This document shows, in pieces, positions 1 through 4,675 of a stretch of DNA of 6,416 nt (position 1 is the first letter of the stretch; every line of letters begins with the position of its first letter). The notes beneath the pieces are model-generated. The model searched no databases. It saw only the letters and a program-made list of their open reading frames with translations, and had not been told where the DNA came from. Source of the DNA: DATAFO01 sp046728935 (GTDB lineage Bacteria > Actinomycetota > Thermoleophilia > Solirubrobacterales > 70-9). A program made the position numbers and the translations under genes. Location: NCBI GenBank assembly GCA_046728935.1, contig JBKPFS010000009.1, positions 1 through 6,416 of the forward strand, read 5' to 3'.

Positions 1-235
1 GGAGCGGCACTTCGAGTTTAGGGAGGGCGATGAGCTGCTCGTTAGCGAGCGACCCCAGGGCATCTTCAGCCGACAGCTCTCGCTTGGCGCCACTATTGAC
101 ACCGACAGCATCGGGGCGAGCTACGAGGGTGGCGTGCTGACACTGACCCTCGCAGTCTCCGAGGCGGCGAAACCTCGGAAGGTTGAGGTCCGGGCCAGCG
201 GCGAACAAAAGACGATCGAGCCCGGCGCGTCTTAG
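1..235 (+). CDS. Hsp20/alpha-crystallin small heat-shock protein, C-terminal part (5' end outside window)
   Basis: The reading frame is open from the window edge (first full codon at base 2) to TAG at 233-235 and gives 77 residues. Small heat-shock proteins are ATP-independent holdases that bind unfolding proteins in the cytoplasm. What is seen is the second half of an alpha-crystallin domain: a strand ending ELLVSERPQG, the segment FSRQLSLG, a D-T-D-S-I turn, then YEGGVLTLTLA, which matches the family's A-x-x-x-N-G-V-L signature strand. KPRKVEV follows, the usual position of the C-terminal I/V-x-I/V anchoring motif. The tail (ASGEQKTIEPGAS) is short and polar, as is normal. The N-terminal arm and the first strands lie upstream. 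No clear terminator follows. The family call is firm; the full length and promoter cannot be seen. Confidence 0.9.
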   Translation, partial: ERHFEFREGDELLVSERPQGIFSRQLSLGATIDTDSIGASYEGGVLTLTLAVSEAAKPRKVEVRASGEQKTIEPGAS

Positions 236-819
236 GCGCTGGTCCGGAACGTCCCAAGCAGAGCTAGAGCCACTCGACGCCCACCCGGACGTGGAGCCGG
301 AGGTCAATCCGGTCCACAAGCTGATCACGGCCTGATCAGTCCGACCACAAGCTGAGCGTCATCTTCGCGTTGGCGCCGGGCCGAAAAGCAGGGGGTTTGT
401 GCGACCAGCCTCCGTCCAAAGCGGAACCCGAGGCCGGCCGATGCCCACGGCTCGCCCCGGGGTGAATGCTCAGCGCCGTCGCGCGCGGGGACCGGTCCTT
501 GCCCGCGATCTCGACCGCCGTCGCGGCGCTTGGGTACGCGATGGCCGCGAGCGTGCTGGCTTCCGTCGGCAGGCTCTCCGAACCCGGTGCGACCCGGGCG
601 CAGGCGCGGTCGTCCGTGCACCTCAGCGCGAGCGCGGCGGGTCGGACTCCTCCTGATCGTCCCAAGCGAGCGTCCGGTGGGCGCCGCCGGAGACGCTCGC
701 GTATCGCGCGGAGGGGACGCGGGATCCGCGGCGACGGCTCGGTCGACGAGCGAACCCCGTGTCCCGCGAGCTGTCGCGTCGGCGGACTCTTGACGGCGCG
801 CACCTTGCCGCCGGAGATC
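236..819. other. 584-base stretch with no assignable gene
   Basis: No recognisable protein family was found here on either strand. Two opposed frames stay open. A plus-strand frame from ATG 466 holds a hydrophobic run (AVAALGYAMAASVLASVG) and then arginine-rich sequence. A minus-strand frame over the same bases has a G/C-rich third codon position. In DNA this GC-rich, long open frames arise by chance, and neither frame has a good ribosome binding site or a known motif. The plus frame also runs on through the antisense of the cold-shock remnant, which argues against it. The stretch is probably decayed sequence belonging to the same debris as the remnants that follow. Confidence 0.5.
314..355. 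repeat. Short direct repeat, 11 bp, 31-bp period, around a TGATCA-rich spacer
   Basis: CCACAAGCTGA occurs at 314-324 and again at 345-355. The spacer holds CTGATCA at 321-327 and the palindrome CTGATCAG at 332-339. It could be a protein-binding site or an insertion scar. With only two copies it may be chance. Confidence 0.3.
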
Positions 820-921
820 TCAACCCCAAAAGGCGGACAGTGGACCCTTAACGCCCGCCTCAGCGTCGAAGGAGACCTTCGCGCCCTCGGGCAGCGAGCG
901 AAACCCATCGCCTGCGATCGC
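820..921 (-). pseudogene. Cold-shock protein (CspA-type) gene remnant, C-terminal half
   Basis: Read on the minus strand from 921, the frame gives AIAGDGFRSLPEGAKVSFD followed by AEAGVKGP. This is the second half of a CspA-type OB fold: the loop after the FVH RNA-binding strand, then the L-x-E-G-x-x-V-x-F-x strand and the KGPQA-type turn. CspA proteins are single-domain nucleic-acid chaperones of about 65-70 residues. The first half (MxxGTVKWF, KGYGFI, VFVH) is missing. Just upstream, GTAGCCCATGACACC resembles a mutated FVHHT strand displaced out of frame. After KGP the frame reads LSAFWG and stops at TGA 822-820 instead of the usual QAANV ending. No start codon or ribosome binding site belongs to it, so this is a 5'-truncated pseudogene. 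The debris upstream on the same strand comes from folE. Confidence 0.72.
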
Positions 922-1101
922 GCTCTGGTGTCATGGGCTACCGGCGCGAGGCTGGCCGATCTAGGCAGAGCCGCCCCGCCAAGCAGTAGGGAGTGAACTG
1001 GGACCGGCCACGCGGCCTCGTGGAGAAGCCGAGCGGCGGCGGGCCCCACTGCGCCTCGACCGCTGCGCGCAACGCGGCCGGCAGCGCCCCGGTGGGCCCT
1101 G

Positions 1102-1326
1102 GCCGTGGAAGGGGAGCAGATGGTGCGCGCACAGCGACTGAAAGGGGATGTCCTCGGCCACGACCAGCTCGTCGTAACACTCGTCGTTGGGAAAGGTGGT
1201 CGGGTTGAAGGGCCTCGGGGTCAGCAGCTCGGCGTGGGCCTGAGCGACGCGCCGCGGCGTCTCGCGCAGGTGCTCGGCACCGAGCACGGCGAGCAGGTCG
1301 GCGGCGGCCCGCCCGGCGGCGGGCAA
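1102..1326 (-). pseudogene. folE: GTP cyclohydrolase I (FolE) gene remnant, N-terminal third
   Basis: FolE converts GTP to 7,8-dihydroneopterin triphosphate, the first step of folate and queuosine/pterin synthesis, as a zinc-dependent toroidal decamer. The minus strand encodes about 75 residues of it: AAADLLAVLGAEHLRETPRR, a helix with AQAHAELLTPRPF, then TTFPNDECYDELVV, DIPFQSLCAHHLLPFHG. The cysteine and histidine of the C-x-H-H zinc site are present, with Ala where Glu is usual (CEHH). After LPFHG the family continues VAHVGYLP and then about 100 more residues. Here the frame runs into unrelated Arg/Pro-rich sequence and stops near 961. The second zinc cysteine and the rest of the catalytic core are lost. 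A TTG at 1326 could serve as start, but no ribosome binding site is apparent. It is a truncated, non-functional copy; a working folE would have to exist elsewhere in the genome. Confidence 0.82.
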
Positions 1327-1359
1327 GGCCGCCCGCCGCCGGTCCGCCGACGAACGCCG

Positions 1360-1538
1360 CTACTTCCTGCCTCGCCCGAAGAGCGACTTGGCCGTCTCGG
1401 CCGCCCTGTCGACCGCATGCTTCACCGACGATTTGCCTGGTCGGCCTCGCCCTCTCTCTCGAGGTCCTTGTCGTCGGTCACGGCCCCGGCCGCTTCCTTG
1501 GCGCGGCCCTTGGCCTCGTCAACGTTCTGGTCAGTCAT
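1360..1538 (-). pseudogene. CsbD-family stress-response protein, one frameshift near codon 39
   Basis: CsbD-like proteins are small, highly charged helical proteins, part of the sigma-B general stress regulon in Bacillus; their biochemical role is unknown. ATG at 1538-1536 follows the plausible ribosome binding site GAGAGGA six bases upstream. The frame gives MTDQNVDEAKGRAKEAAGAV, then TDDKDLEREGEADQANRR and a TGA at 1424-1422. In the next frame the protein resumes without loss as VKHAVDRAAETAKSLFGRGR and K, ending at TAG 1362-1360. One missing base within the CGTCGGTGAAG stretch explains both halves. With it restored the product is about 59 residues, the normal size for the family. The intact start, Shine-Dalgarno sequence and 3' half suggest either a very recent mutation or a sequencing/assembly error. 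The gene may be functional if the base is in fact present. Confidence 0.8.
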
Positions 1539-1673
1539 CTGCGTCCTCTCGAAGGCGGCTGGCGCTTCGCGCGTGCGGCGCGAGCGGCTCCGTCTCATCC
1601 TGGGTCTCGGCCGCGCTTCTCGCGGACAGACCCTCCCGACTGAGGCTAGCGCGGGCGCGCATCGGGGCCGGGG

Positions 1674-1817
1674 CCCGGGCCGCTCGGCGACGCCGGTGCC
1701 CTCGAGTTCGGCTCCGGCGGCACCGACCATCGGCTCGAGCTGCTCGAAGTCCAGGCCCTGCGGGGCGATCTCGGCGGCGATGATGATCCGCTGCTCGGTG
1801 GCGACGGCCTGGGCGTT
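1674..1817 (-). pseudogene. IS1182-family transposase fragment (about 48 residues)
   Basis: The minus frame reads NAQAVATEQRIIIAAEIAPQ and then LDFEQLEPMVGAAGAELEGTGVAERPG with a few residues between. This matches the segment of IS1182-type DDE transposases that follows the first catalytic region: GYNAQAV, then QIIxAAE, then D-x-x-x-L-x-PM-(x)n-G-V. The family's first Asp motif upstream and the DAGY block downstream are absent. Both sides change abruptly to unrelated sequence, and no inverted repeats were found. It is a scrap of a dead insertion element, and its frame happens to run on into the csbD frame. The assignment rests on remembered motif similarity. Confidence 0.55.
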
Positions 1818-2049
1818 GCGGAGGGCGCGCTCGAGGTTTCGGTCGCCGCGGTCCCGGCGGAGGATGACGAGGTCGTCGAGGAGGGCGGCGCGCGGGTCTT
1901 CCTCGAGCCCCGCGCGACGGAGGCTCTCGACGACAACGTCCTCGATCCAGAGGTCGAGGGCGGCCAGGTCCGCTTCACAGTCGGCGAGCAGACCTGAGCG
2001 AGGCCACCGAGCCGTAGAGCCCAGACCACCTGCTGATTGGTGGTCAGGA
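1818..2049 (-). other. Unidentified coding-like remnant upstream of the IS1182 scrap
   Basis: In the same minus-strand frame as the IS1182 fragment there is an open stretch with protein-like texture: DCEADLAALDLWIEDVVVES, LRRAGLEEDPRAALLDDLVI, LRRDRGDRNLERALR. It is acidic and leucine-rich and predicted helical, with third codon positions almost all G or C. It has no start codon with a ribosome binding site; a TGA closes the frame at its 5' side near 2057. I do not recognise the family. It may be a badly preserved upstream part of the same transposase or an unrelated gene fragment. Confidence 0.35.
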
Positions 2050-2140
2050 CCTCATCAAACATCGACGCCGCGGCGACCGCCGCGCTGTTGGTGACGAGTG
2101 CGTGAAACGATCGCGGAGAAGCAACCGAATGGAGTTCCCA

Positions 2141-2377
2141 ATGCCCGCCTTCATCGCGTTCTCAGGTAACCGGGGCGACCACATCCACGTCGAGGGGGAC
2201 CTCACGTCGGCTGTGGCTGCAATGAGCCCCGCAGCTCGAGTCTCGGGGATGGTCCAACTAACCCAGATTGCCGGGGAGGGGCACAAGGTCGAGCCGACAA
2301 CGGTCTACGTTAACCCCGATCGGGTTGCCTACTTTCGCGAGGCCGAGAAGAGCTCGTATCGCACGGAAGGGGTCTAG
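2141..2377 (+). CDS. Small hypothetical protein with VYVNPDRVAY motif (78 aa)
   Basis: The likely start is ATG 2141, with GGAG at 2131-2134 six bases upstream; stop TAG 2375-2377. Upstream in-frame starts (GTG 2102, ATG 2129) would only add a basic, unconserved-looking tail. The protein opens MPAFIAFSGNRGDHIHVEGD, continues with an Ala-rich helix (LTSAVAAMSPAARVSG), then MVQLTQIAGEGHKVEPTT and VYVNPDRVAYFRE. The pattern of strands, a short helix, and a closing strand with N-P-D-x-(V/I)-x-Y looks like small sheet proteins in which an Asn-Pro-Asp turn precedes the last strand, as in FlbD-like proteins. I cannot assign a function. No signal peptide or membrane segment is visible, so it is probably cytoplasmic. 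It stands alone on its strand, with the debris field before it and a non-coding gap after it. Confidence 0.75.
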   Translation: MPAFIAFSGNRGDHIHVEGDLTSAVAAMSPAARVSGMVQLTQIAGEGHKVEPTTVYVNPDRVAYFREAEKSSYRTEGV

Positions 2378-2670
2378 CCAGCCTCGGGCCGCGGCGTTCT
2401 CGACGTGCTGGCGAGGTTCTCGGCCACCGTCTTGCCGTCGAGCTTCCAGGCAGACCGCGGCGATCTTCCTCGAGATGTTCTCGTTGGGGTTCAGCTTGGG
2501 GTTCATCCCGGGCCAGGTAGCGCGACGAGGCAACGCACTCTGAGGCGCACAGGATCGACTGCGGGCCAGTCTTTGTCGAGCGGGCTACGCCGCGAGCGGA
2601 ACAGCTCGCGCCCGGGCCAGGGCGCGGGTCGCGCCGCTCGCGCACTAGAGCGGCTACATTTGCTCCCGAG
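2378..2670. other. 293-base gap without a supported gene
   Basis: No gene could be supported here. The minus strand carries a coding-like run (NPKLNPNENISRKIAAVC) that seems to pass by a frameshift into KLDGKTVAENLASTSRTP. This may be another decayed gene, but I recognise no family. No tRNA, terminator or clear promoter was seen. Confidence 0.4.
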
Positions 2671-2874
2671 ATGGAGGGTGGGGAGCATTCTTCAAGAGAA
2701 CTGACGGTCTCCGTCAAGGTGCCGTGCCAAGAGTGCGGCGGTCTGGGCTACATCCAGAGGGTAAAAGCGGGCCACGTCGTTGGCGACAAGACGAAGAAGT
2801 GCCGCACCTGCGGCGGTAGAGGTCTCATCCCGGATGACATGCCTGTCTCTCAGTTGCGAGAACTACTGAAATGA
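2671..2874 (+). CDS. Small protein with two DnaJ-type CxxCxGxG zinc knuckles (67 aa)
   Basis: The frame runs from ATG 2671 to TGA 2872-2874. Two copies of the DnaJ cysteine-rich motif are present: C19-Q-E-C22-G-G-L-G and C44-R-T-C47-G-G-R-G, 25 residues apart and linked by a Lys-rich segment. Four cysteines can bind one zinc ion. Full DnaJ carries four such repeats (two zinc sites) plus a J domain and a substrate-binding domain, none of which is here, so this is a stand-alone half-finger. Known stand-alone relatives include the Bacillus anti-TRAP protein and the plant chaperone BSD2; either a protein-binding or a small chaperone role is possible. The C-terminal tail PDDMPVSQLRELLK looks like a short helix. 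The Shine-Dalgarno sequence before ATG 2671 is weak, so the start is less sure than the frame. It is convergent with the tiny minus-strand ORFs that follow. Confidence 0.8.
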   Translation: MEGGEHSSRELTVSVKVPCQECGGLGYIQRVKAGHVVGDKTKKCRTCGGRGLIPDDMPVSQLRELLK

Positions 2875-2880
2875 CTTTCG

Positions 2881-2896
2881 CTGGCCGGTTCGCCAG
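2881..2896. terminator. Weak hairpin between convergent genes
   Basis: CTGGC (2881-2885) can pair with GCCAG (2892-2896) over a six-base loop, just after the zinc-knuckle gene and just before the end of the convergent tiny ORF. There is no T-tract. It is placed where a bidirectional terminator would be expected, but a 5-bp stem is slight evidence. Confidence 0.22.
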
Positions 2897-2906
2897 ACCC
2901 TCCCTC

Positions 2907-2963
2907 CTAGGACCAGCAACACCACGACGCTGACGCGAGGGCCGCTTTCAATCCTTTGGTCAT
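2907..2963 (-). CDS. Tiny ORF overlapping the 69-aa gene by TGATG; possibly a frameshifted membrane peptide
   Basis: ATG 2963-2961 shares its A with the stop codon of the preceding 69-codon gene (TGATG), a typical arrangement for translational re-initiation. As written it encodes 18 residues, MTKGLKAALASASWCCWS. One base shifted, just after the Ser-Ala codons, the same DNA reads VVLLVLGGRVWRTGQRKSFQ and stops at TAG 2866-2864. That would give a product of about 33 residues with basic N-terminus, one hydrophobic segment and basic C-terminus, the look of a single-pass membrane miniprotein. The short reading ends in an odd Trp/Cys cluster. So either a base is missing or added here, or the ORF is not real. 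GGCGAG, about five bases before the ATG, is a modest ribosome site. Confidence 0.4.
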   Translation of the reverse strand: MTKGLKAALASASWCCWS

Positions 2964-3172
2964 CAGCTCGCCTCCTCCGTCATCGCCACCAGCCCTGACC
3001 CGAGATCCTCGATCAGCCCCTCGACGGACTGTAGGTGCGCCTGCAACGCGAACAGCGCGCCCTGATGCTCGGCCTCTGTGAAGGCGAATTCGAGCGACAA
3101 CGTTTTCTGGATCTCCGTCAGCTCGTTGCGCACCTGAGCCACGACGGCGAGCAACTCTTCGGGGGTGGCCAT
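2963..3172 (-). CDS. Small acidic helical hypothetical protein (69 aa)
   Basis: ATG 3172-3170 overlaps the stop of the upstream 23-codon ORF (TGATG) and is preceded by AAGGGGGG about four bases before it. The stop is TGA 2965-2963. The product begins MATPEELLAVVAQVRNELTE, continues IQKTLSLEFAFTEAEHQ, GALFALQAHLQSVEGLIEDL, and ends VAMTEEAS. Heptad-like spacing of Leu/Val/Ile and the scarcity of Gly/Pro point to two amphipathic helices, probably a helical hairpin or short coiled coil that could dimerise. It has no Cys, signal peptide or membrane segment. I do not recognise the family. Good codon structure, a ribosome site and coupling on both sides make it very likely a real gene, the centre of a three-ORF minus-strand unit. 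Confidence 0.72.
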   Translation of the reverse strand: MATPEELLAVVAQVRNELTEIQKTLSLEFAFTEAEHQGALFALQAHLQSVEGLIEDLGSGLVAMTEEAS

Positions 3173-3243
3173 CAGACCCCCCTTTTCCCGTGCAGGTCAA
3201 GCGCCTGACGGCATTCGATGCGCTCAAGGTGTCCTGGGTCCAT
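3172..3243 (-). CDS. Tiny leader ORF (23 aa) with a strong ribosome site, coupled to the 69-aa gene
   Basis: ATG 3243-3241 lies four bases after AAGGAGG (3254-3248), the best Shine-Dalgarno sequence in the window. The frame gives MDPGHLERIECRQALDLHGK and then RGV, ending at TGA 3174-3172, whose last base is the first base of the next gene's ATG (TGATG). A short, well-initiated ORF ending exactly on the next start is either a leader peptide that couples or controls translation of the 69-aa protein, or a real miniprotein. I see no attenuator-type codon run. The alternative is that the 69-aa protein is expressed from its own site and this ORF is incidental. Confidence 0.5.
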   Translation of the reverse strand: MDPGHLERIECRQALDLHGKRGV

Positions 3244-3247
3244 CGCT

Positions 3248-3254
3248 CCTCCTT
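3248..3254 (-). promoter_or_regulatory. Ribosome binding site AAGGAGG for the tiny-ORF unit
   Basis: On the minus strand AAGGAGG is a near-perfect match to the anti-Shine-Dalgarno sequence. It ends four bases before ATG 3243, slightly closer than the optimum. It is the reason the 23-codon ORF is accepted as a candidate. Confidence 0.55.
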
Positions 3255-3652
3255 CGGTCGGTCAACGGGGAGGCCGACTAGCCATTAGATGTTGCGTCGG
3301 GGCTAGTCCTACTTGACCCGGCGCCAGCCCCCGGCGAAGACAGTCGCGCGGGGGCGTTTTCTGTTCGCGAGGCGACTGTATCCGCCCGTGGGGGGCCCAG
3401 GCGGCCGAGTCGCCTCGCCACCTTGGCACACGACCTGACGGCTCCGGTGCGGTTGCTCGAGGGGGCACGCATCGGTCTGCCGGGGTGACAGCAAATGAGG
3501 GGCGAAGTAGCCGACCGGCAGAGGTCCCCGCCGTCGAGTGCGTAGCGGGGCGCCCGGCTGCCGGCGCTCGGCGTCTCGGCCCGCCTGCGATCTCGTCCCG
3601 GCGATCCAGTTCGTCGGCTACGACGGCTACCCCTCGCGCGGCTACCACGCCA
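3255..3652. other. 398-base gap between the tiny-ORF unit and the insertion sequence
   Basis: No gene was recognised. The gap holds the strong hairpin described separately, and presumably the promoter of the minus-strand tiny ORFs, although no convincing -35/-10 pair could be placed. Next to the insertion sequence (about 3604-3650) a plus frame reads IQFVGYDGYPSRGYHA. It looks protein-like and could be the interrupted end of a gene, but nothing confirms this. Confidence 0.45.
3367..3418. repeat. Strong 52-nt hairpin with perfect 11-bp outer arms
   Basis: GCGAGGCGACT (3367-3377) is the exact reverse complement of AGTCGCCTCGC (3408-3418). Inside, CCGCC (3382-3386) pairs with GGCGG (3400-3404), and TGGG (3389-3392) pairs with CCCA (3396-3399) around a GGG loop. 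That is 20 base pairs in 52 nucleotides, with a small internal loop and a two-base bulge. It lacks a T-tract on either side, so it is not a standard intrinsic terminator. It lies 124 bases upstream of the tiny-ORF unit on the minus strand. It could be a 5'-UTR or small-RNA structure, a palindromic mobile repeat, or a protein-binding site. Confidence 0.7.
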
Positions 3653-3656
3653 GGAG

Positions 3657-3689
3657 TTGGCGGCCACGTGACTATCCGGTTCCGTCAGG
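3657..3689 (+). repeat. Left terminal inverted repeat of the IS1595-family element
   Basis: The outer 25 bases (TTGGCGGCCACGTGACTATC then CGGTT) match the right end at 24 positions. The inner eight (CCGTCAGG) match at five. The repeat contains the palindrome CACGTG and ends before the transposase start at 3711. Confidence 0.85.
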
Positions 3690-3710
3690 TGCCGTGCCTA
3701 CAGTCGTCTT

Positions 3711-4643
3711 GTGGGCCGGCCAGACTTCCCGCGCAGCATCGTGGACTTTCAGCAGCGCTTCCCCGACGAGGCGGCGTGCCTGGAGTACCTGGCGGCGTCG
3801 CGCTGGCCCGAGGGCTTTCGGTGCCCGGTCTGCGGCAGTGAGCGGGCCTGGGTGCTCGAGCGCCGCCACCTCTGGGAGTGCTCGGACTGTCATCACCAGG
3901 CCTCGGTCACCGCGGGGACGGTCATGCACGGCACGCGCACTCCGCTTCGGCTCTGGTTCTGGGCCGCCTACCTGGTCGCCACGCACACCCCGGGGATCTC
4001 GGCCGTGCAGCTCCAGCGCCAGCTCGCGATCTCGCGCTACGAGACCGCCTGGTTGATCTTGCAGAAGCTGCGCCGGGCGATGGTGGCACCGGAGCGCGAG
4101 CCGCTCAAGGGCGAGGTCGAGGTCGACGAGACCTTCGTCGGAGGGCGCCGCGAGGGGCGCCATGTCGCGCGCCGGCGCGACGAGAAGGCCCTCGTCGGGA
4201 TCGCGGTCGAGGTCCGCGGCCAGGGGTCGGGCCGGCTGCGGCTCGAGGTGCTCCCCGACGCCGGCGGGGAGACCCTCACCTCGTGGGTGGGAGCGACGGT
4301 CGCCTCGGGCGCGGTCGTCCATACCGACGGCTGGCAGGGCTACCGCGGGCTCGCCGGCGCCGGCTACGAGCACCGGCCCCGCCTGCAGCGGCGCGATCAC
4401 CCCGACCACCAGAAGCTCCTGCCTCGCGCCCATCGGGCGGCGTCAAACCTGAAGACGTGGCTGCAGGGCACTCACCGCGGCGTCTCCCCCGAGCACCTCC
4501 ACGTCTACCTCGACGAGTTCGTCTTCCGCCACAACCGCCGCCGCACGCCGATGGCCGCCTTCCAGACCCTGCTCGGCCTGGGAGCGCTGCACACACCGAC
4601 CACCTACGCCGCGATCACCAGCCACATTCAGGTCGCAGCCTGA
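3711..4643 (+). CDS. IS1595-family transposase (310 aa)
   Basis: This DDE-type (RNase H fold) transposase cuts and joins the ends of its own insertion sequence. GTG 3711 opens VGRPDFPRSIVDFQQRF (Met-initiated in the protein), the usual N-terminus of the family; no good Shine-Dalgarno precedes it. An N-terminal zinc ribbon follows with C38-P-V-C41 and C57-S-D-C60, then an Arg-rich helix region that would bind DNA. The ISXO2-like catalytic domain shows the first Asp in EVEVDETFVGG (D139), the second in HTDGWQGY (D206), then SNLKTWLQGTH (about 246-255) and the third acidic/Asn block YLDEFVFRHNRR (E269, N275). The length is normal and no frame break is seen. The stop TGA (4641-4643) lies inside the right inverted repeat. 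Its very high third-position G/C is like that of the surrounding genes, so it is adapted to this type of genome. The long opposite-strand frame over it is antisense shadow. Confidence 0.95.
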   Translation: MGRPDFPRSIVDFQQRFPDEAACLEYLAASRWPEGFRCPVCGSERAWVLERRHLWECSDCHHQASVTAGTVMHGTRTPLRLWFWAAYLVATHTPGISAVQLQRQLAISRYETAWLILQKLRRAMVAPEREPLKGEVEVDETFVGGRREGRHVARRRDEKALVGIAVEVRGQGSGRLRLEVLPDAGGETLTSWVGATVASGAVVHTDGWQGYRGLAGAGYEHRPRLQRRDHPDHQKLLPRAHRAASNLKTWLQGTHRGVSPEHLHVYLDEFVFRHNRRRTPMAAFQTLLGLGALHTPTTYAAITSHIQVAA

Positions 4644-4671
4644 GCCAACCGGATAGTCACGTGGCGGCCAA
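4639..4671 (-). repeat. Right terminal inverted repeat of the IS1595-family element
   Basis: Its reverse complement begins TTGGCCGCCACGTGACTATC and continues CGGTT, differing from the left end only at the sixth base over 25. The inner part includes the transposase stop codon and shares TCAGG with the left repeat. Confidence 0.85.
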
Positions 4672-4675
4672 TCCC

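Larger units (their letters stand above)
3653..4675 (+). mobile_element. IS1595-family insertion sequence, apparently complete (about 1.02 kb)
   Basis: A single transposase gene is bounded by inverted repeats on both sides, with the gene about 58 bases in from the left end. The ends are set by a shared GG two bases outside the TTGG of each repeat, so they are uncertain by a few bases. The family normally makes 8-bp target duplications. The eight bases outside these proposed ends (CCACGCCA on the left, CCGTCACC on the right) do not match, and shifting the ends a few bases gave no match. The copy may therefore be old, or one flank was rearranged after insertion. The transposase frame is intact, so the element may still be active. 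Confidence 0.85.

Noticed and set aside
250..668. Repeated 10-mer CGTCCCAAGC at 250-259 and 659-668
   Set aside because: Too short, with no wider similarity around the copies; probably chance.
466..996. 176-codon plus-strand frame with a hydrophobic segment near its start
   Set aside because: The later part is antisense to the cold-shock remnant and the rest is Arg-rich. No ribosome site and no known family, so it is only mentioned in the description of the gap.
1105..2094. 329-codon plus-strand frame
   Set aside because: It is antisense to the folE, csbD and IS1182 remnants, all of which are recognisable on the minus strand.
2102..2140. Earlier starts (GTG 2102, ATG 2129) for the 78-aa protein
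   Set aside because: They add a basic stretch before the natural opening MPAFIAF, and ATG 2141 has a well-spaced GGAG.
3672..4433. 253-codon minus-strand frame antisense to the transposase
   Set aside because: It mirrors the codon structure of the well-supported transposase and has no family features.
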